Notes: generated from the letters alone by a model not told the origin. 64,000 nt of DNA from Tomitella biformata AHU 1821 (GCF_000524475.1 NZ_BAVQ01000025.1:1-64000), one strand, 5' to 3'. Counted from the stretch's first letter, positions 20,128-30,356 are shown. Numbers and translations are program-made.

Positions 20128-20137
20128 GCGAGTCAAG

Positions 20138-21223
20138 CTAGCTGGACCAACCGATCGCACTCAGCGGCGTGGACTCCGATGACGGAGCCTGCGGCGCCGC
20201 GTTCGGGGTCCGCGAGAACCTCGGCGCCGGGGCCGGCTGGGGCGCGCCGTCGGGCCCAGTGCGGGCAAGGGTGCCGCGGGCGAGAAGATGCGCGTTGTCC
20301 GGGGCCTCCTCCATGCTCAGCACAGGCGTGACGCACGCGTCGACGTTCTCGAAGATCGCGGTCCACTGGTCGCGGGTCTTGCTGGCGAAGGCGTCCTCGA
20401 ACACCTTCTGCAGCTCGGCCCAACGCGATTTGTCGATCTGGTGCGGCAGCGACTCGGGATCCAGTTCCAGCCCCTGCAGCAGCAGCGCGTAGAACTGCGG
20501 CTCGATGGCGCCGACGGCCATGTGCCCGCCGTCCGAGCAGGTGTAGACGCGGTAGAAGGGCGCGCCGCCGTCGAGCATGTTGGACTCGCGCTCGTCCTCC
20601 CACAGCCCCGAGGCGCGGAATGACCACGGCATCATCGACAGGGCGCTGACGCCGTCGACCATCGCGGCGTCGACCACCTGGCCGCGGCCGGAGCTCTGGC
20701 GCTCGAACAGCGCCGAGAGCACGCCCATGACCAGGAACATCGAGCCGCCGCCGAAGTCCGCCGCCAGGTTCAGCGGGGGCACGGGCGGCTCACCCTTGCG
20801 GCCGATTGTGGACAGCATGCCCGTCATCGACAGGTAGTTCAGGTCGTGGCCCGCGCGCTGCGCCATCGGCCCGTCCTGGCCCCAGCCGGTCATGCGTCCG
20901 AAGACCAGGCGCGGGTTCCGGGCGTGGCAGTCTACCGGGCCGATGCCGAGCCGCTCGCACACCCCGGGCCGGAAGCCCTCGAGCAGCACGTCGGCCTGCT
21001 CGACAAGCTCGAGCAGCTCCTCGCGCTGGGTCTTGAGGTCCAGGTCCAGGAGCCGACGGCCGCGCAGCAGCATGTCGCGCTCCTCGGGCGGCAGCACGAG
21101 CCCGCCGGGGCGGCGCACCCGCACCACGTCCGCGCCCATATCGCCCAGCAGCATCGCCGCGTGCGGGCCGGGGCCGATGCCGCCGAGCTCGAGGACCTTG
21201 AGTCCAGCGAGCGGGCCCGTCAC
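20138..21223 (-). CDS. mcr: Alpha-methylacyl-CoA racemase (CoA transferase family III)
   Basis: The 361-residue protein belongs to the CaiB/BaiF family. Counted from the GTG at 21223, His126 (AGHDLNY), Asp156 (NLAADFGG) and Glu241 (GAIEPQF) fall exactly where the catalytic residues of M. tuberculosis MCR lie. It should epimerise 2-methylacyl-CoA esters such as those from sterol side chains or isoprenoids, making them accessible to stereospecific dehydrogenases. The start overlaps the stop of the upstream acyl-CoA dehydrogenase (GTGA), so both are translationally coupled. Confidence 0.9.
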   Translation of the reverse strand: MTGPLAGLKVLELGGIGPGPHAAMLLGDMGADVVRVRRPGGLVLPPEERDMLLRGRRLLDLDLKTQREELLELVEQADVLLEGFRPGVCERLGIGPVDCHARNPRLVFGRMTGWGQDGPMAQRAGHDLNYLSMTGMLSTIGRKGEPPVPPLNLAADFGGGSMFLVMGVLSALFERQSSGRGQVVDAAMVDGVSALSMMPWSFRASGLWEDERESNMLDGGAPFYRVYTCSDGGHMAVGAIEPQFYALLLQGLELDPESLPHQIDKSRWAELQKVFEDAFASKTRDQWTAIFENVDACVTPVLSMEEAPDNAHLLARGTLARTGPDGAPQPAPAPRFSRTPNAAPQAPSSESTPLSAIGWSS

Positions 21224-22362
21224 ATCCCCAACCCGCGGCCGATGATTTCCTTCATGATCTCGGTGGTGCCGCCGTAGATCGTCTGCACCCGGGAATCCAG
21301 GTAGGCCTTGGCCACCGGGTACTCGCGCATGTACCCATAACCGCCGTGCATCTGCAGGCAGCGGTCGATCAGCTGCACCTGCTTCTCGGTGGTCCACCAC
21401 TTGGCCATGGCGGCCTCCTCGATGGTGAGGTCCTCGCGATTGAGGGCCTCGATGCACTGGTCGACGAAGATGCGGGCGATTTTGGTCTCGGTCGCCAGCT
21501 CCGCCATCACGAAGCGGGTGTTCTGGAAGGTGCCGATGCTGCGGCCAAACGCCTTGCGGTCCCGGCAGTACTCGATGGTCTGCTGCAGCACCTGCTCCAT
21601 CGCGGCGGCGGCGACCACGGCGATCGACAGCCGCTCCTGCGGCAGATTCTGCATCAGGTAGACGAAGCCCATGCCCTCCTCGCCGATGAGGTTGGCCCCG
21701 GGCACCCGGACGTTGTTGAAGCTGAGCTCCGCAGTGTCCTGTGCCTTGAGCCCGATCTTGTCGAGGTTGCGGCCGCGCTCGAAGCCCTCCATACCGCGCT
21801 CCACGCCGAAGAGGCTGAAGCCCTGCGCACCCTTGGTCGGATCGGTCTGCGCCACCACGAGGACGAGGTCCGCGTTGATGCCGTTGGTGATGAACGTCTT
21901 CGAGCCGTTGAGGATCCAGTCATCGCCGTCCCGCTTGGCGTTGGTCTTGATGCCCTGCAGGTCAGAGCCGGTGCCGGGCTCGGTCATCGCGATGGCCGTG
22001 ATGATCTCGCCGGAGCAGAATCCGGGCAGCCAGCGTTCCTTCTGCTCCTCGTTGCACAGGTTCATCAGATAGGGCTGGATGACGTCGTTGTGCAGCATGA
22101 AGCCCAGACCGCTGTAGCCGCCGCGCACGGACTCCTCCGTGATGATCGTGTTGTAGCGGAAGTCCTTGACCCCGCCACCGCCGTACTTCTCATCGACCGC
22201 CATGCCGAGGAAGCCCAGCTTGCCGGCCTCTACCCAGACGCCGCGATCGACGATGTTCTCGTCCTCCCACTGATCGTGGAAGGGGGCAACGTGTTCGGCG
22301 AGAAACCCGCGGTAGGACTCGCGGAAAAGCTTCTGGTCGTCATCAAAGAGCGTGCGTTCCAT
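21220..22362 (-). CDS. Acyl-CoA dehydrogenase, long-chain (LCAD-like) type
   Basis: The 380-residue flavoenzyme has AMTEPGTGSDLQGIKTNAKR (FAD/substrate motif), GSKTFITNG, the flavin-contact helix RKAFGRSIGTFQNTRF, and the C-terminal IYGGTTEIMKEIIGRGLG. The Gly instead of Glu in IYGGT is typical of LCAD/isovaleryl types, in which the catalytic Glu sits on an internal helix. It is coupled to the racemase gene, suggesting a pair acting on 2-methyl-branched acyl-CoAs. Confidence 0.9.
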   Translation of the reverse strand: MERTLFDDDQKLFRESYRGFLAEHVAPFHDQWEDENIVDRGVWVEAGKLGFLGMAVDEKYGGGGVKDFRYNTIITEESVRGGYSGLGFMLHNDVIQPYLMNLCNEEQKERWLPGFCSGEIITAIAMTEPGTGSDLQGIKTNAKRDGDDWILNGSKTFITNGINADLVLVVAQTDPTKGAQGFSLFGVERGMEGFERGRNLDKIGLKAQDTAELSFNNVRVPGANLIGEEGMGFVYLMQNLPQERLSIAVVAAAAMEQVLQQTIEYCRDRKAFGRSIGTFQNTRFVMAELATETKIARIFVDQCIEALNREDLTIEEAAMAKWWTTEKQVQLIDRCLQMHGGYGYMREYPVAKAYLDSRVQTIYGGTTEIMKEIIGRGLGM

Positions 22363-22511
22363 GAATTAGTGCCTCCACAACACGTAAAAGTCCACCTCCA
22401 CGCCGCTCTTGAGAAGTCAGGGCGCGAGGTTGTCCGGTCACCAACGTATCCTCGGCGGAGATGGACGGTAAGGACCCAAACGATCGTCATCTATGACCAA
22501 GGGAGCCAGGC

Positions 22512-23513
22512 TTGTCAGTGCGGATGATTCCGGCCAGCTTCATCAACCGCACGCTGCACGCGACGGAACGACGCGGCCTCGACCTGAGCCCGGCGCTGCG
22601 AGTCGGCGGGATCACCCGGCATGAGCTTGCGGACCCCCACACGCGCCTGACCATCGAGCAGGTTGCCGACTTCATGGTCGCCAGCTGGGACCTCACCGAC
22701 GACGAACTGCTGGGCATGGGCCTCGCGCCCGCACCGCGCGGGACGTTCCAGCTGATCTGCTTCGCGGTGATCCACTGCCCTGACCTGGAGTCGGTGCTGC
22801 GGCGGCTGGCCGGGTTCCTGCCCGTGCTGCCGTCCTCCGCGCCGGTCACCATCGATTTCCTTGAGGACCGGGTGCGGATCTGGTTCGACACGTCCGAGCT
22901 GCCGAACTTCGACGAGGACGCGTCGCTGATCTCCGATTTCGGGCTGCTGATCTTCCACCGCTTCGCCGCGTGGCTGACGGGCCGACGCCTCGAGCCGCTC
23001 GCCGTGGAGCTGCCACACCGCTCCCCCAACCCCATCGACATCGTGGCCTACCACCACATGTTCGGCATCCCTGTCTCATTCAACAAACCGGTGCCGGCCC
23101 TGGAGATCGCCCTGGCGGACCTGTCAAGCCCCATCCTGCAGACGGAGGCATCGCTGCAGGATTTCCTGCGCCAATCGCCCCGCAATCTGCTGTCGGTGCG
23201 CGATTACGACAGCGGGGTCGAGGCCCGCGTGCGGCGCATCGTCGAGCTCACCGCGGGTGGCCGCCAGGCCAGTGCCGCAGACCTCTCTTCAGCCCTCGCC
23301 GTGAGCGAGCCGCAATTGCGGCGGCTGCTCCGGCAGGAGGGCACCAGCGTGAACAAGGTCCGCGACGGCGTCCTCCGCGATGCCGCCATCGCCGCGCTCG
23401 ACGCCGGTGAGTCGGTGGACTCGATCTCCATGCGCCTCGGTTTCTCGGAGCCCAGCGCATTCCGGCGGGCATTCAAGCGCTGGACGGGGCAGACACCGGG
23501 GTCGTTCCGCTAA
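22512..23513 (+). CDS. AraC-family regulator with arabinose-binding-type N-terminal domain
   Basis: The 333-residue protein has the N-terminal ligand domain seen in OruR/ArgR-like AraC regulators (DEDASLISDFGLLIFHRFAAWL, then VAYHHMFGIPVSFNK). Two helix-turn-helix motifs follow from about residue 240 (SSALAVSEPQLRRLLRQEG, and SISMRLGFSEPSAFRRAFKR). A TTG at 22512 has GGGAG at good spacing; GTG 22518 and ATG 22524 are alternatives. It is divergent from the dehydrogenase-racemase pair and upstream of the binding lipoprotein gene, so it may control either. Confidence 0.85.
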   Translation: MSVRMIPASFINRTLHATERRGLDLSPALRVGGITRHELADPHTRLTIEQVADFMVASWDLTDDELLGMGLAPAPRGTFQLICFAVIHCPDLESVLRRLAGFLPVLPSSAPVTIDFLEDRVRIWFDTSELPNFDEDASLISDFGLLIFHRFAAWLTGRRLEPLAVELPHRSPNPIDIVAYHHMFGIPVSFNKPVPALEIALADLSSPILQTEASLQDFLRQSPRNLLSVRDYDSGVEARVRRIVELTAGGRQASAADLSSALAVSEPQLRRLLRQEGTSVNKVRDGVLRDAAIAALDAGESVDSISMRLGFSEPSAFRRAFKRWTGQTPGSFR

Positions 23514-23746
23514 ACCCGCAAGAGTCTCTGCCCTCCAGGTTGGCGCTCTCATCCTCGAGGGCACGGTCAGCCCCGCCGCGTGGCTCTACGGCGAGACTCA
23601 CTGACCACCCCCAGTCTCACCTAACGGGACACGTCGAGCTGAAAGTATGACGCCGATCACAAACTGTGCCTTGTCCGCGGGTGTCTAGTGATCCCCGCAC
23701 CTGGCGAAGTACCCGTGACTCGACTCGAAAACCTGGAGGAAACTCG

Positions 23747-25360
23747 ATGTCTTTTCCGAGGCAACACCGGCCCGCCGCGATGGCGGTCGCCGCGATGGCC
23801 AGCGTTCTGCTGCTAGCCAGCTGCGGCAGCAGTGGCAGTGGCAACGCTGGCGGAGCAGGCCCTGAAACCGAGGCCGGAGCCGTCGGCATCATCGGCGATC
23901 AACCCGACGGCGGCACTCCCGTCGACGGCGGCACCCTCAGCTTCGCTGGCTACTCTCCCGTCGCCAGCCTGGACCCGACCAAGACCCAGCCCGCCGGCTC
24001 CACCGGCGGCACCGAGATGGCGGCGATCTACGACCTGCTGGTCCGCTACGACGCCGAATCTCAGACCTACGAGCCCCAGCTGGCGAAATCGCTCACCCCG
24101 AACGACGACTACACAACCTGGACCATCACGCTGCGCGACGGCGTCACCTTCAGCGACGGCACCCCGCTCGACGCCGAGGCCGTCGTCGCCAGCACCAACC
24201 GCTTCAACGAGCGTCACGGTGGCAACAGCCAGGCCTTCATGACCGGCGTCAAGTCCGTCGAGGCCACCGACGCATCCACCGTCGTTTACACCATGAACCA
24301 GCCGTGGACCGAGTTCCCGGCCCTGCTGGTCTTCGGTCATGGCATGATCGTCGCCCCCAGCGCGGATCAGCCAGACGGGACGTTCAAGCCAATCGGCGCT
24401 GGCGCGTACACCATGGAGAGTCTGACTCCCGGCGCCGACCTCGTGCTGAAAGCCCGCGAGGACTACTGGAACGGCAAGCCGCACCTAGACACCCTGAAGT
24501 TCGTCACCATCGCGGGCGACCAACCCAAGCTCGACGCCCTCAACACCGGCGACATCCAGATGGCCTTCCTGCTCAATGACGCCGCCATCGACACCGCCAA
24601 GGCCACCCTGCCCGGCTACTACGAGACTGTCAGCCTCGGCAGCTCCGTTGTGCAGATCAACCAGCGGGAGGGCCGCCCCGGAGCCGACCTGCGGATCCGC
24701 AAGGCGATGCAGATGACGGTCGACCCCGAGGTCGTCGATATCCGGTCTAAGGACGGCAAGGGTGCGCCCGGCACCGAGATGTTCCAGTCCTGGTCCAAGT
24801 GGCACAACGACGTCCCGCCTGTGGCGCTCAACACCGACGAGGCGACCAAGCTCGTCAACGAGGCCAAAGCCGACGGATTCGACGGCGACATCACCTACTT
24901 CACAGTGCAGACTCCGTCCTCACAGGCCACGGCCCTGGCCATCCAGGCGATGCTCGCGCCCATCGGCATCAACGTCAACATCGAGTACGCGGCATCGGTC
25001 ACCGACGTCGTCAAGCGCCTATACGTCGACAAGGACTTCGACATCTCCACGGGCTCCTACAGCATCGCCGATCCGGCCCCATTCGCACGCTTGTACAGCG
25101 CCATGAACAGCGAGTCCAGCAATAACATCATCGGCATCAACGACCCGGAGGTGGACCAACTCCTGACGGACATCCAGACCGCGACGGACGACGATGCGAA
25201 GCGCGCGGCGATTGCCAACCTGCAGACCAAGGTCAATGAGCTCGCGCCGTTCTTGCCGCTCGCGGCGGGCGTCACCTTCGTGCCGTGGACCGATAACGTG
25301 CACGGCACGGTCCCGTCCTTGGACGGCATCATGCTGCTCGACCAGGCTTGGATCAAGTAG
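23747..25360 (+). CDS. Peptide/nickel-type ABC transporter substrate-binding lipoprotein (orphan)
   Basis: The 537-residue SBP_bac_5 family protein has a lipoprotein signal peptide ending in LLLASC (Cys26) and the family motif YDLLVRYDAESQTYEPQLAK followed by WTITLRDGVTFSDGTPLD. It should be exported, lipidated and bind an oligopeptide or other solute. No permease or ATPase gene is adjacent. It is clearly paralogous to the protein at 43107-44708; both flank the catabolic gene block. GGAGG precedes the ATG, and a canonical terminator follows. Confidence 0.9.
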   Translation: MSFPRQHRPAAMAVAAMASVLLLASCGSSGSGNAGGAGPETEAGAVGIIGDQPDGGTPVDGGTLSFAGYSPVASLDPTKTQPAGSTGGTEMAAIYDLLVRYDAESQTYEPQLAKSLTPNDDYTTWTITLRDGVTFSDGTPLDAEAVVASTNRFNERHGGNSQAFMTGVKSVEATDASTVVYTMNQPWTEFPALLVFGHGMIVAPSADQPDGTFKPIGAGAYTMESLTPGADLVLKAREDYWNGKPHLDTLKFVTIAGDQPKLDALNTGDIQMAFLLNDAAIDTAKATLPGYYETVSLGSSVVQINQREGRPGADLRIRKAMQMTVDPEVVDIRSKDGKGAPGTEMFQSWSKWHNDVPPVALNTDEATKLVNEAKADGFDGDITYFTVQTPSSQATALAIQAMLAPIGINVNIEYAASVTDVVKRLYVDKDFDISTGSYSIADPAPFARLYSAMNSESSNNIIGINDPEVDQLLTDIQTATDDDAKRAAIANLQTKVNELAPFLPLAAGVTFVPWTDNVHGTVPSLDGIMLLDQAWIK

Positions 25361-25380
25361 GCCTAATCCAAGTAGACGCG

Positions 25381-25424
25381 AAGCGGGAACCGTTCCAGTT
25401 GTGACGACAACGGTTCCCGCTTTT
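25381..25424 (+). terminator. Rho-independent terminator
   Basis: A perfect 14-bp stem (25381-25394 with 25409-25422) and 14-nt loop runs into TTTT at 25421-25424. It sits 20 nt after the lipoprotein stop, indicating a monocistronic unit. Confidence 0.88.
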
Positions 25425-25586
25425 CTCGTCGACTCACCAGTCGTCGACCAACCATGGAACCGATCTTCGCCACGCCCACGAGGGCCTCCGCGGCCAGGTC
25501 CGTCACCGGAACCCGGCCGGGAGACCGTCCCGTGCCGGAGAGCACGACCACCTAGCCGGCGAGCCCGCTCGCCAGCGCACCGCTGG

Positions 25587-26777
<1,191 letters not shown>

Positions 26778-26829
26778 TTAACCAGGAACAAGACAGTGAC
26801 CCACGACTCCATCCCGCCATTCGGGACGA

Positions 26830-27420
26830 CTAGACGGTGGGCGACTCGCAGAAACCCCGGAAGAAGAGCACCGTCATCAGCTCGGAGAACTCCTCCAGGG
26901 AGTACTGCTTGCGGTCCGGCCAATGCGTGGTGGACCACAGCGTGTCGCGGACTGTGCGGTAGAAGATCTCCGGGGCGATGTCGCTACGGAAGACCCCGCT
27001 CTCGACGCCCCGCCTGATGGCCGAGAGCCAGTGCTCCCGGATACCGCGGGAAGCGCTGTCAACCGGATCGAGGAGGCCGTGATCGCGCAGGTAGTTGCGG
27101 TCGTTCTGGTAGATCGCCGTGGGATGCGGATGCAGCTCGATCACCGTGAGCGTCTCTCGGATCAGTCCGCGGACGGTCTCGTCCGGGGTAGAGGAGGTCG
27201 CCTCGATCAGGTCGAACCGCGTCTCAATATCTCTCATGAAGACGCCGAGTAGTTCCGCCACGATCGCATTCTTAGACTTGAAATAGTGGTACAGGCTGCC
27301 GGAGAAGACGCCTGCCGCGTCCCCGATCTCCCTGACAGTGGTCACGGAGATGCCCTTCGTGGCGAATAGCTCCGCGGAGCACTCCAGGATTTTCGCCTTG
27401 CGGTCAGGGCTCTGTGTCAC
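26830..27420 (-). CDS. TetR-family regulator, KstR2-like
   Basis: The 196-residue TetR protein has its helix-turn-helix near residues 25-50 (VTTVREIGDAAGVFSGSLYH followed by YFKSKN). This resembles the KstR2 recognition region (GSLYHHFxSK), and the C-terminal ligand domain is of comparable length. KstR2 represses genes for late steroid (HIP) catabolism and binds CoA-thioester effectors. A perfect KstR2-type operator sits upstream of the divergent operon, which makes this the likely local repressor. The start is a GTG at 27420. Confidence 0.85.
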   Translation of the reverse strand: MTQSPDRKAKILECSAELFATKGISVTTVREIGDAAGVFSGSLYHYFKSKNAIVAELLGVFMRDIETRFDLIEATSSTPDETVRGLIRETLTVIELHPHPTAIYQNDRNYLRDHGLLDPVDSASRGIREHWLSAIRRGVESGVFRSDIAPEIFYRTVRDTLWSTTHWPDRKQYSLEEFSELMTVLFFRGFCESPTV

Positions 27421-27736
27421 GGCATCTCTTCTATCTGTAGTCGCGTGTCGGCCATCGTCACCCCAGTATCGCGCGTGCGGATTTCCTGCTACTGGTCGGG
27501 CGTTCCACCCGACGGCGGTAGCCGCCCGAACCGTGCACCGGCAGGAATCGCAAAAGAGCAACGTCCGACGACCGCACATTCCCTCGCAGCGGTTGAAGTT
27601 GCGATCGTAAACCGACGCGGCGTCGGTCCCCGCAGCGCAGTTCCCATCCGCGAGACCACACTTTCCCTTTCCGCAACCTCCTGATAGCTTGAGCTAAATC
27701 AAGCGCTTGCTCAAGAGTTGCGTCACGGAGGCAACA
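27421..27736. other. Divergent intergenic region
   Basis: This 316-nt region separates the TetR gene from the catabolic operon. No credible gene is visible. It holds the KstR2-type palindrome at 27698-27711 and must contain the promoters of both units; I cannot place clear -35/-10 boxes. Confidence 0.7.
27698..27711. promoter_or_regulatory. Putative KstR2-type operator
   Basis: ATCAAGCGCTTGCT matches the published KstR2 consensus AnCAAGnnCTTGnT at all fixed positions. It lies 26 nt upstream of the first operon gene, where a bound repressor would block initiation. The KstR2-like TetR protein encoded divergently is the obvious candidate to bind it. Confidence 0.75.
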
Positions 27737-28291
27737 GTGGAGAAACTAGAGGAACATTTCGCGCATTTCATCGGGGTCGAGGCCGAGCCTCCCCGTGTTG
27801 CGCGCTACGACGTCAATACCGCCATGATCCGGAACTGGGTCGAGGCGCATGACGACCACAACCCGGTCTACATTGACCTGGAGGCCGCCCGCGCCACCGG
27901 CCGCCGGGATGTGATCTGCCCACCCGCGATGATCTCCACCTGGGTTATGTCCGGCTACCGCCGCTACCGCGAAGTCCAGCAACTCCGCGCGGACGGGGTC
28001 ACCGAGGACTTCGCCTACTCGAGACTCCTCGCGATGCTCGACGACGCCGGTTTCACCTCGGTGGTGGCCACCAACGTCGAGCAGGAGTACTTCGCCGAGC
28101 TGTACCCGGGCGACCACGTCACAGCGCACTTCACCGTCGAGTCCATCTCGCCGTTCAAGCAGACCGGCCTCGGCCACGGCTGTTTCATCACGCTCCACAA
28201 GAACTATGCCAACCAGGCGGGCGAGACCCTGGTCGAGGAGCGCTTCCGCATCCTCCGGTTCAACCCCAACAGTCAGGAGACCCCAGCATGA
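27737..28291 (+). CDS. MaoC-like (FAS1-type) dehydratase domain protein, ChsH2 N-terminal equivalent
   Basis: The 184-residue hotdog protein resembles the N-terminal half of M. tuberculosis ChsH2: RNWVEAHDDHNPVYIDLEAA, CPPAMISTWVM, and EYFAELYPGDHVTAHFTVES. The usual hydratase motif NPxH reads NPVY, so the catalytic His is missing. That fits ChsH2, where the active residues come from the partner ChsH1. In mycobacteria ChsH2 is one chain with a DUF35 domain; here DUF35 is a separate gene overlapping by ATGA. The GTG at 27737 has CGGAGG upstream. Likely role: structural partner in a MaoC-type enoyl-CoA hydratase complex. Confidence 0.85.
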   Translation: MEKLEEHFAHFIGVEAEPPRVARYDVNTAMIRNWVEAHDDHNPVYIDLEAARATGRRDVICPPAMISTWVMSGYRRYREVQQLRADGVTEDFAYSRLLAMLDDAGFTSVVATNVEQEYFAELYPGDHVTAHFTVESISPFKQTGLGHGCFITLHKNYANQAGETLVEERFRILRFNPNSQETPA

Positions 28292-28725
28292 GCGAGACAA
28301 CGGAACCGGTCCGGCACACCTCTGTCCCCCGCCTGACGGTCACGCAGGACAACGACTTCTTCTTCAACGCCGCGAAGAAGGGCCGGCTCGAGATCCAGCG
28401 CTGCGCAGACTGCCAGACGCTGCGCCACCCGCCAACCCCATCCTGCCCGTCCTGCCGCTCGTTCGAGTGGGACACGGTGGAGTCGAGCCGCAAGTGCACG
28501 CTGCACAGCTTCACCGTGCTGCACCACCCGAAGGACCCCGCATTCGAGTACCCCCTCGCCGTCGGGCTGGTGGACCTCGAGGAGGGCACCCGCCTGGTTG
28601 CCGACATCGCCGGCATCGACCACGACGACCTGGAGTTCGGCATGGAGCTCGAGGTCGGCTTCTCTGAGCACGCGCACGGCGAGATCCTGCCGCAGCTGCG
28701 CCGCCGCGGGGAGGGCTCGTCATGA
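28288..28725 (+). CDS. DUF35 OB-fold/zinc-ribbon protein, ChsH2 C-terminal equivalent
   Basis: The 145-residue protein has an N-terminal rubredoxin-like zinc ribbon (CADCQ and CPSC, residues of about 38-56) and an OB fold (SFTVLHHPKDPAFEYPLAVG, LVADIAGID). DUF35 proteins pair with thiolase-like lipid-transfer proteins; in the cholesterol pathway the DUF35 part of ChsH2 holds Ltp2. Its ATG overlaps the stop of the MaoC gene and its stop overlaps the next start, so the three chains are probably made stoichiometrically. Confidence 0.88.
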   Translation: MSETTEPVRHTSVPRLTVTQDNDFFFNAAKKGRLEIQRCADCQTLRHPPTPSCPSCRSFEWDTVESSRKCTLHSFTVLHHPKDPAFEYPLAVGLVDLEEGTRLVADIAGIDHDDLEFGMELEVGFSEHAHGEILPQLRRRGEGSS

Positions 28726-29132
28726 GCCTTCCGCAGTGCGAGGTCGGCTACACCCTCCCCAGTCTCGACCTGCCCCTGGACCGGACGCTGATCGTCGCCG
28801 CCGCGATGGCCTCGCAGGACTACGAGGATGTGCACCACGATCCCGCCAAGGCCCAAGATCGCGGCACCCCGGACATCTTCATGAGCATCAACTCCACCAA
28901 CGGGTTCATCGACCGCTATGTGACCGACTGGTCCGGGCCGGCGTCGCGGATCCGGAAGATCTCGCTGCGCCTCGGCGTCCCCAACTTCCCCGGGGACACC
29001 ATGACCTTCACCGGTGAGATCACCGCCGTCGACGGCGCCGCCGTCACCATCAAGGTCGTCGGCCGCAACCAGCGCGGCGCCCACGTCACCGCCGACGTCA
29101 CCGTCGAGCCCACCCAAGGAGCGAGCACATGA
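28722..29132 (+). CDS. MaoC-like enoyl-CoA hydratase, ChsH1-like
   Basis: The 136-residue hotdog protein carries Asp33 and His38 in the motif QDYEDVHHDP. The spacing is the same as the catalytic Asp29/His34 of ChsH1. It should supply the active site for hydration of an enoyl-CoA with the ChsH2-like chain. FMSINSTNGFIDRYVTDW matches the family core. It is coupled to both neighbours through ATGA overlaps. Confidence 0.87.
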   Translation: MSLPQCEVGYTLPSLDLPLDRTLIVAAAMASQDYEDVHHDPAKAQDRGTPDIFMSINSTNGFIDRYVTDWSGPASRIRKISLRLGVPNFPGDTMTFTGEITAVDGAAVTIKVVGRNQRGAHVTADVTVEPTQGAST

Positions 29133-30310
29133 CCCGCGGATTCTCTGGCGCCGCCGCAATCGCCGGCATCGGCGCAACCGAGTTCTCCAAGAATTCCGGA
29201 CGCAGCGAGTGGCAGCTGGCCTGCGAGTCCGTCCTTGCCGCCCTCGACGACGCGCAGATCGGCGTCGAGGAGGTCGACGGCTTCTCGTTGTTCACCATGG
29301 AGAACAACCCGGAGATCGCCGTCGCCCGCGCGCTCGGCATCCCGGAGCTCAAGTTCTTCAGCCGCATCCCGCACGGCGGCGGCGGCGCGTGCGCGCCCGT
29401 CCAGCAGGCCGCGCTCGCGGTCGCGACCGGTGTCGCCGAAGTCGTCGTCGTCTACCGCGCGATGAATGAGCGTTCCGGCCACCGCTTCGGCCAGGGCCCG
29501 CCCGCCTTCGCATACAACCAGAACACCGACCAGGAGTACCGCAACTGGATCAACCCGTACGGGTTGCTCACCCCGGCCCAGCAGGAAGCCTTCCTGGCCA
29601 AGAAGTACATGCACAAGTACGGGGCCACCAGCGCGGACTTCGGAGCGATCTCGGTGCTCTCGCGCAAGCACGCGGCTAACAATCCAAAGGCCTGGTTCCA
29701 CGAGCGCCCCATCACCATCGAGGACCACCAGAACTCGCGGATGATCGCCGACCCGATCCGGCTGCTGGACTGCTGCCAGGAGTCCGACGGCGGCGTCGCG
29801 CTGGTCATCGTCAGCGCCGAGCGCGCACGCGACCTGCCGCACAAGCCCGCCATTATCACTGGCGCGGCGCAGGGCGTGGGCCCGCAGCAGATCTCCATGA
29901 GCAGCTACTACCGCGACGACATCGACTCCATGCCGGAGGTCGACCTCGTCGCCCGGCAGCTGTGGAGCCAGTCCGGGCTCAGCCCCGCCGAGATAGACGC
30001 CGCGATCCTCTACGACGCCTTCACCCCGATGGTGCTGCTTCAGCTCGAGGAGTACGGCTTCTGCGGCAAGGGCGAGGCGAAGGACTTCATCGCCGACGGC
30101 AACCTCGAGGTGGGTGGCCGCCTGCCCATCAACACCAACGGCGGCCAACTCGGCGAGGGCTACATCCACGGCGTCAACGGCATCGCCGAGGGCGTGCGGC
30201 TCATCCGCGGCACCTCCGTGAACCAGCCCGCGAAGACGCTGGACAACGTCCTCGTCACCGGCGGCTCCCCCGTGCCGCACAGCGCGCTCGTGCTCTCCGC
30301 CGACCGCTAG
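29129..30310 (+). CDS. Thiolase-like lipid-transfer protein (Ltp2-like aldol lyase)
   Basis: The 393-residue protein of the SCP-x thiolase family has AAIAGIGATEFSKNSGRSEW at the N-terminus, PHGGGGACAPVQQAALAVA around Cys88 and a C-terminal PINTNGGQLGEGYIHGVNG. It follows MaoC and DUF35 genes exactly as ltp2 follows chsH1/chsH2 in the igr operon. Ltp2 there performs retro-aldol removal of propionyl-CoA from the steroid. The same carbon-carbon cleavage on a 3-hydroxyacyl-CoA is the best guess. Thiolysis cannot be excluded. Confidence 0.85.
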   Translation: MTRGFSGAAAIAGIGATEFSKNSGRSEWQLACESVLAALDDAQIGVEEVDGFSLFTMENNPEIAVARALGIPELKFFSRIPHGGGGACAPVQQAALAVATGVAEVVVVYRAMNERSGHRFGQGPPAFAYNQNTDQEYRNWINPYGLLTPAQQEAFLAKKYMHKYGATSADFGAISVLSRKHAANNPKAWFHERPITIEDHQNSRMIADPIRLLDCCQESDGGVALVIVSAERARDLPHKPAIITGAAQGVGPQQISMSSYYRDDIDSMPEVDLVARQLWSQSGLSPAEIDAAILYDAFTPMVLLQLEEYGFCGKGEAKDFIADGNLEVGGRLPINTNGGQLGEGYIHGVNGIAEGVRLIRGTSVNQPAKTLDNVLVTGGSPVPHSALVLSADR

Positions 30311-30356
30311 CACTCCCCCTCAAGAATTTCACGATTAGCCCTTTAGGAGTTTTCCC

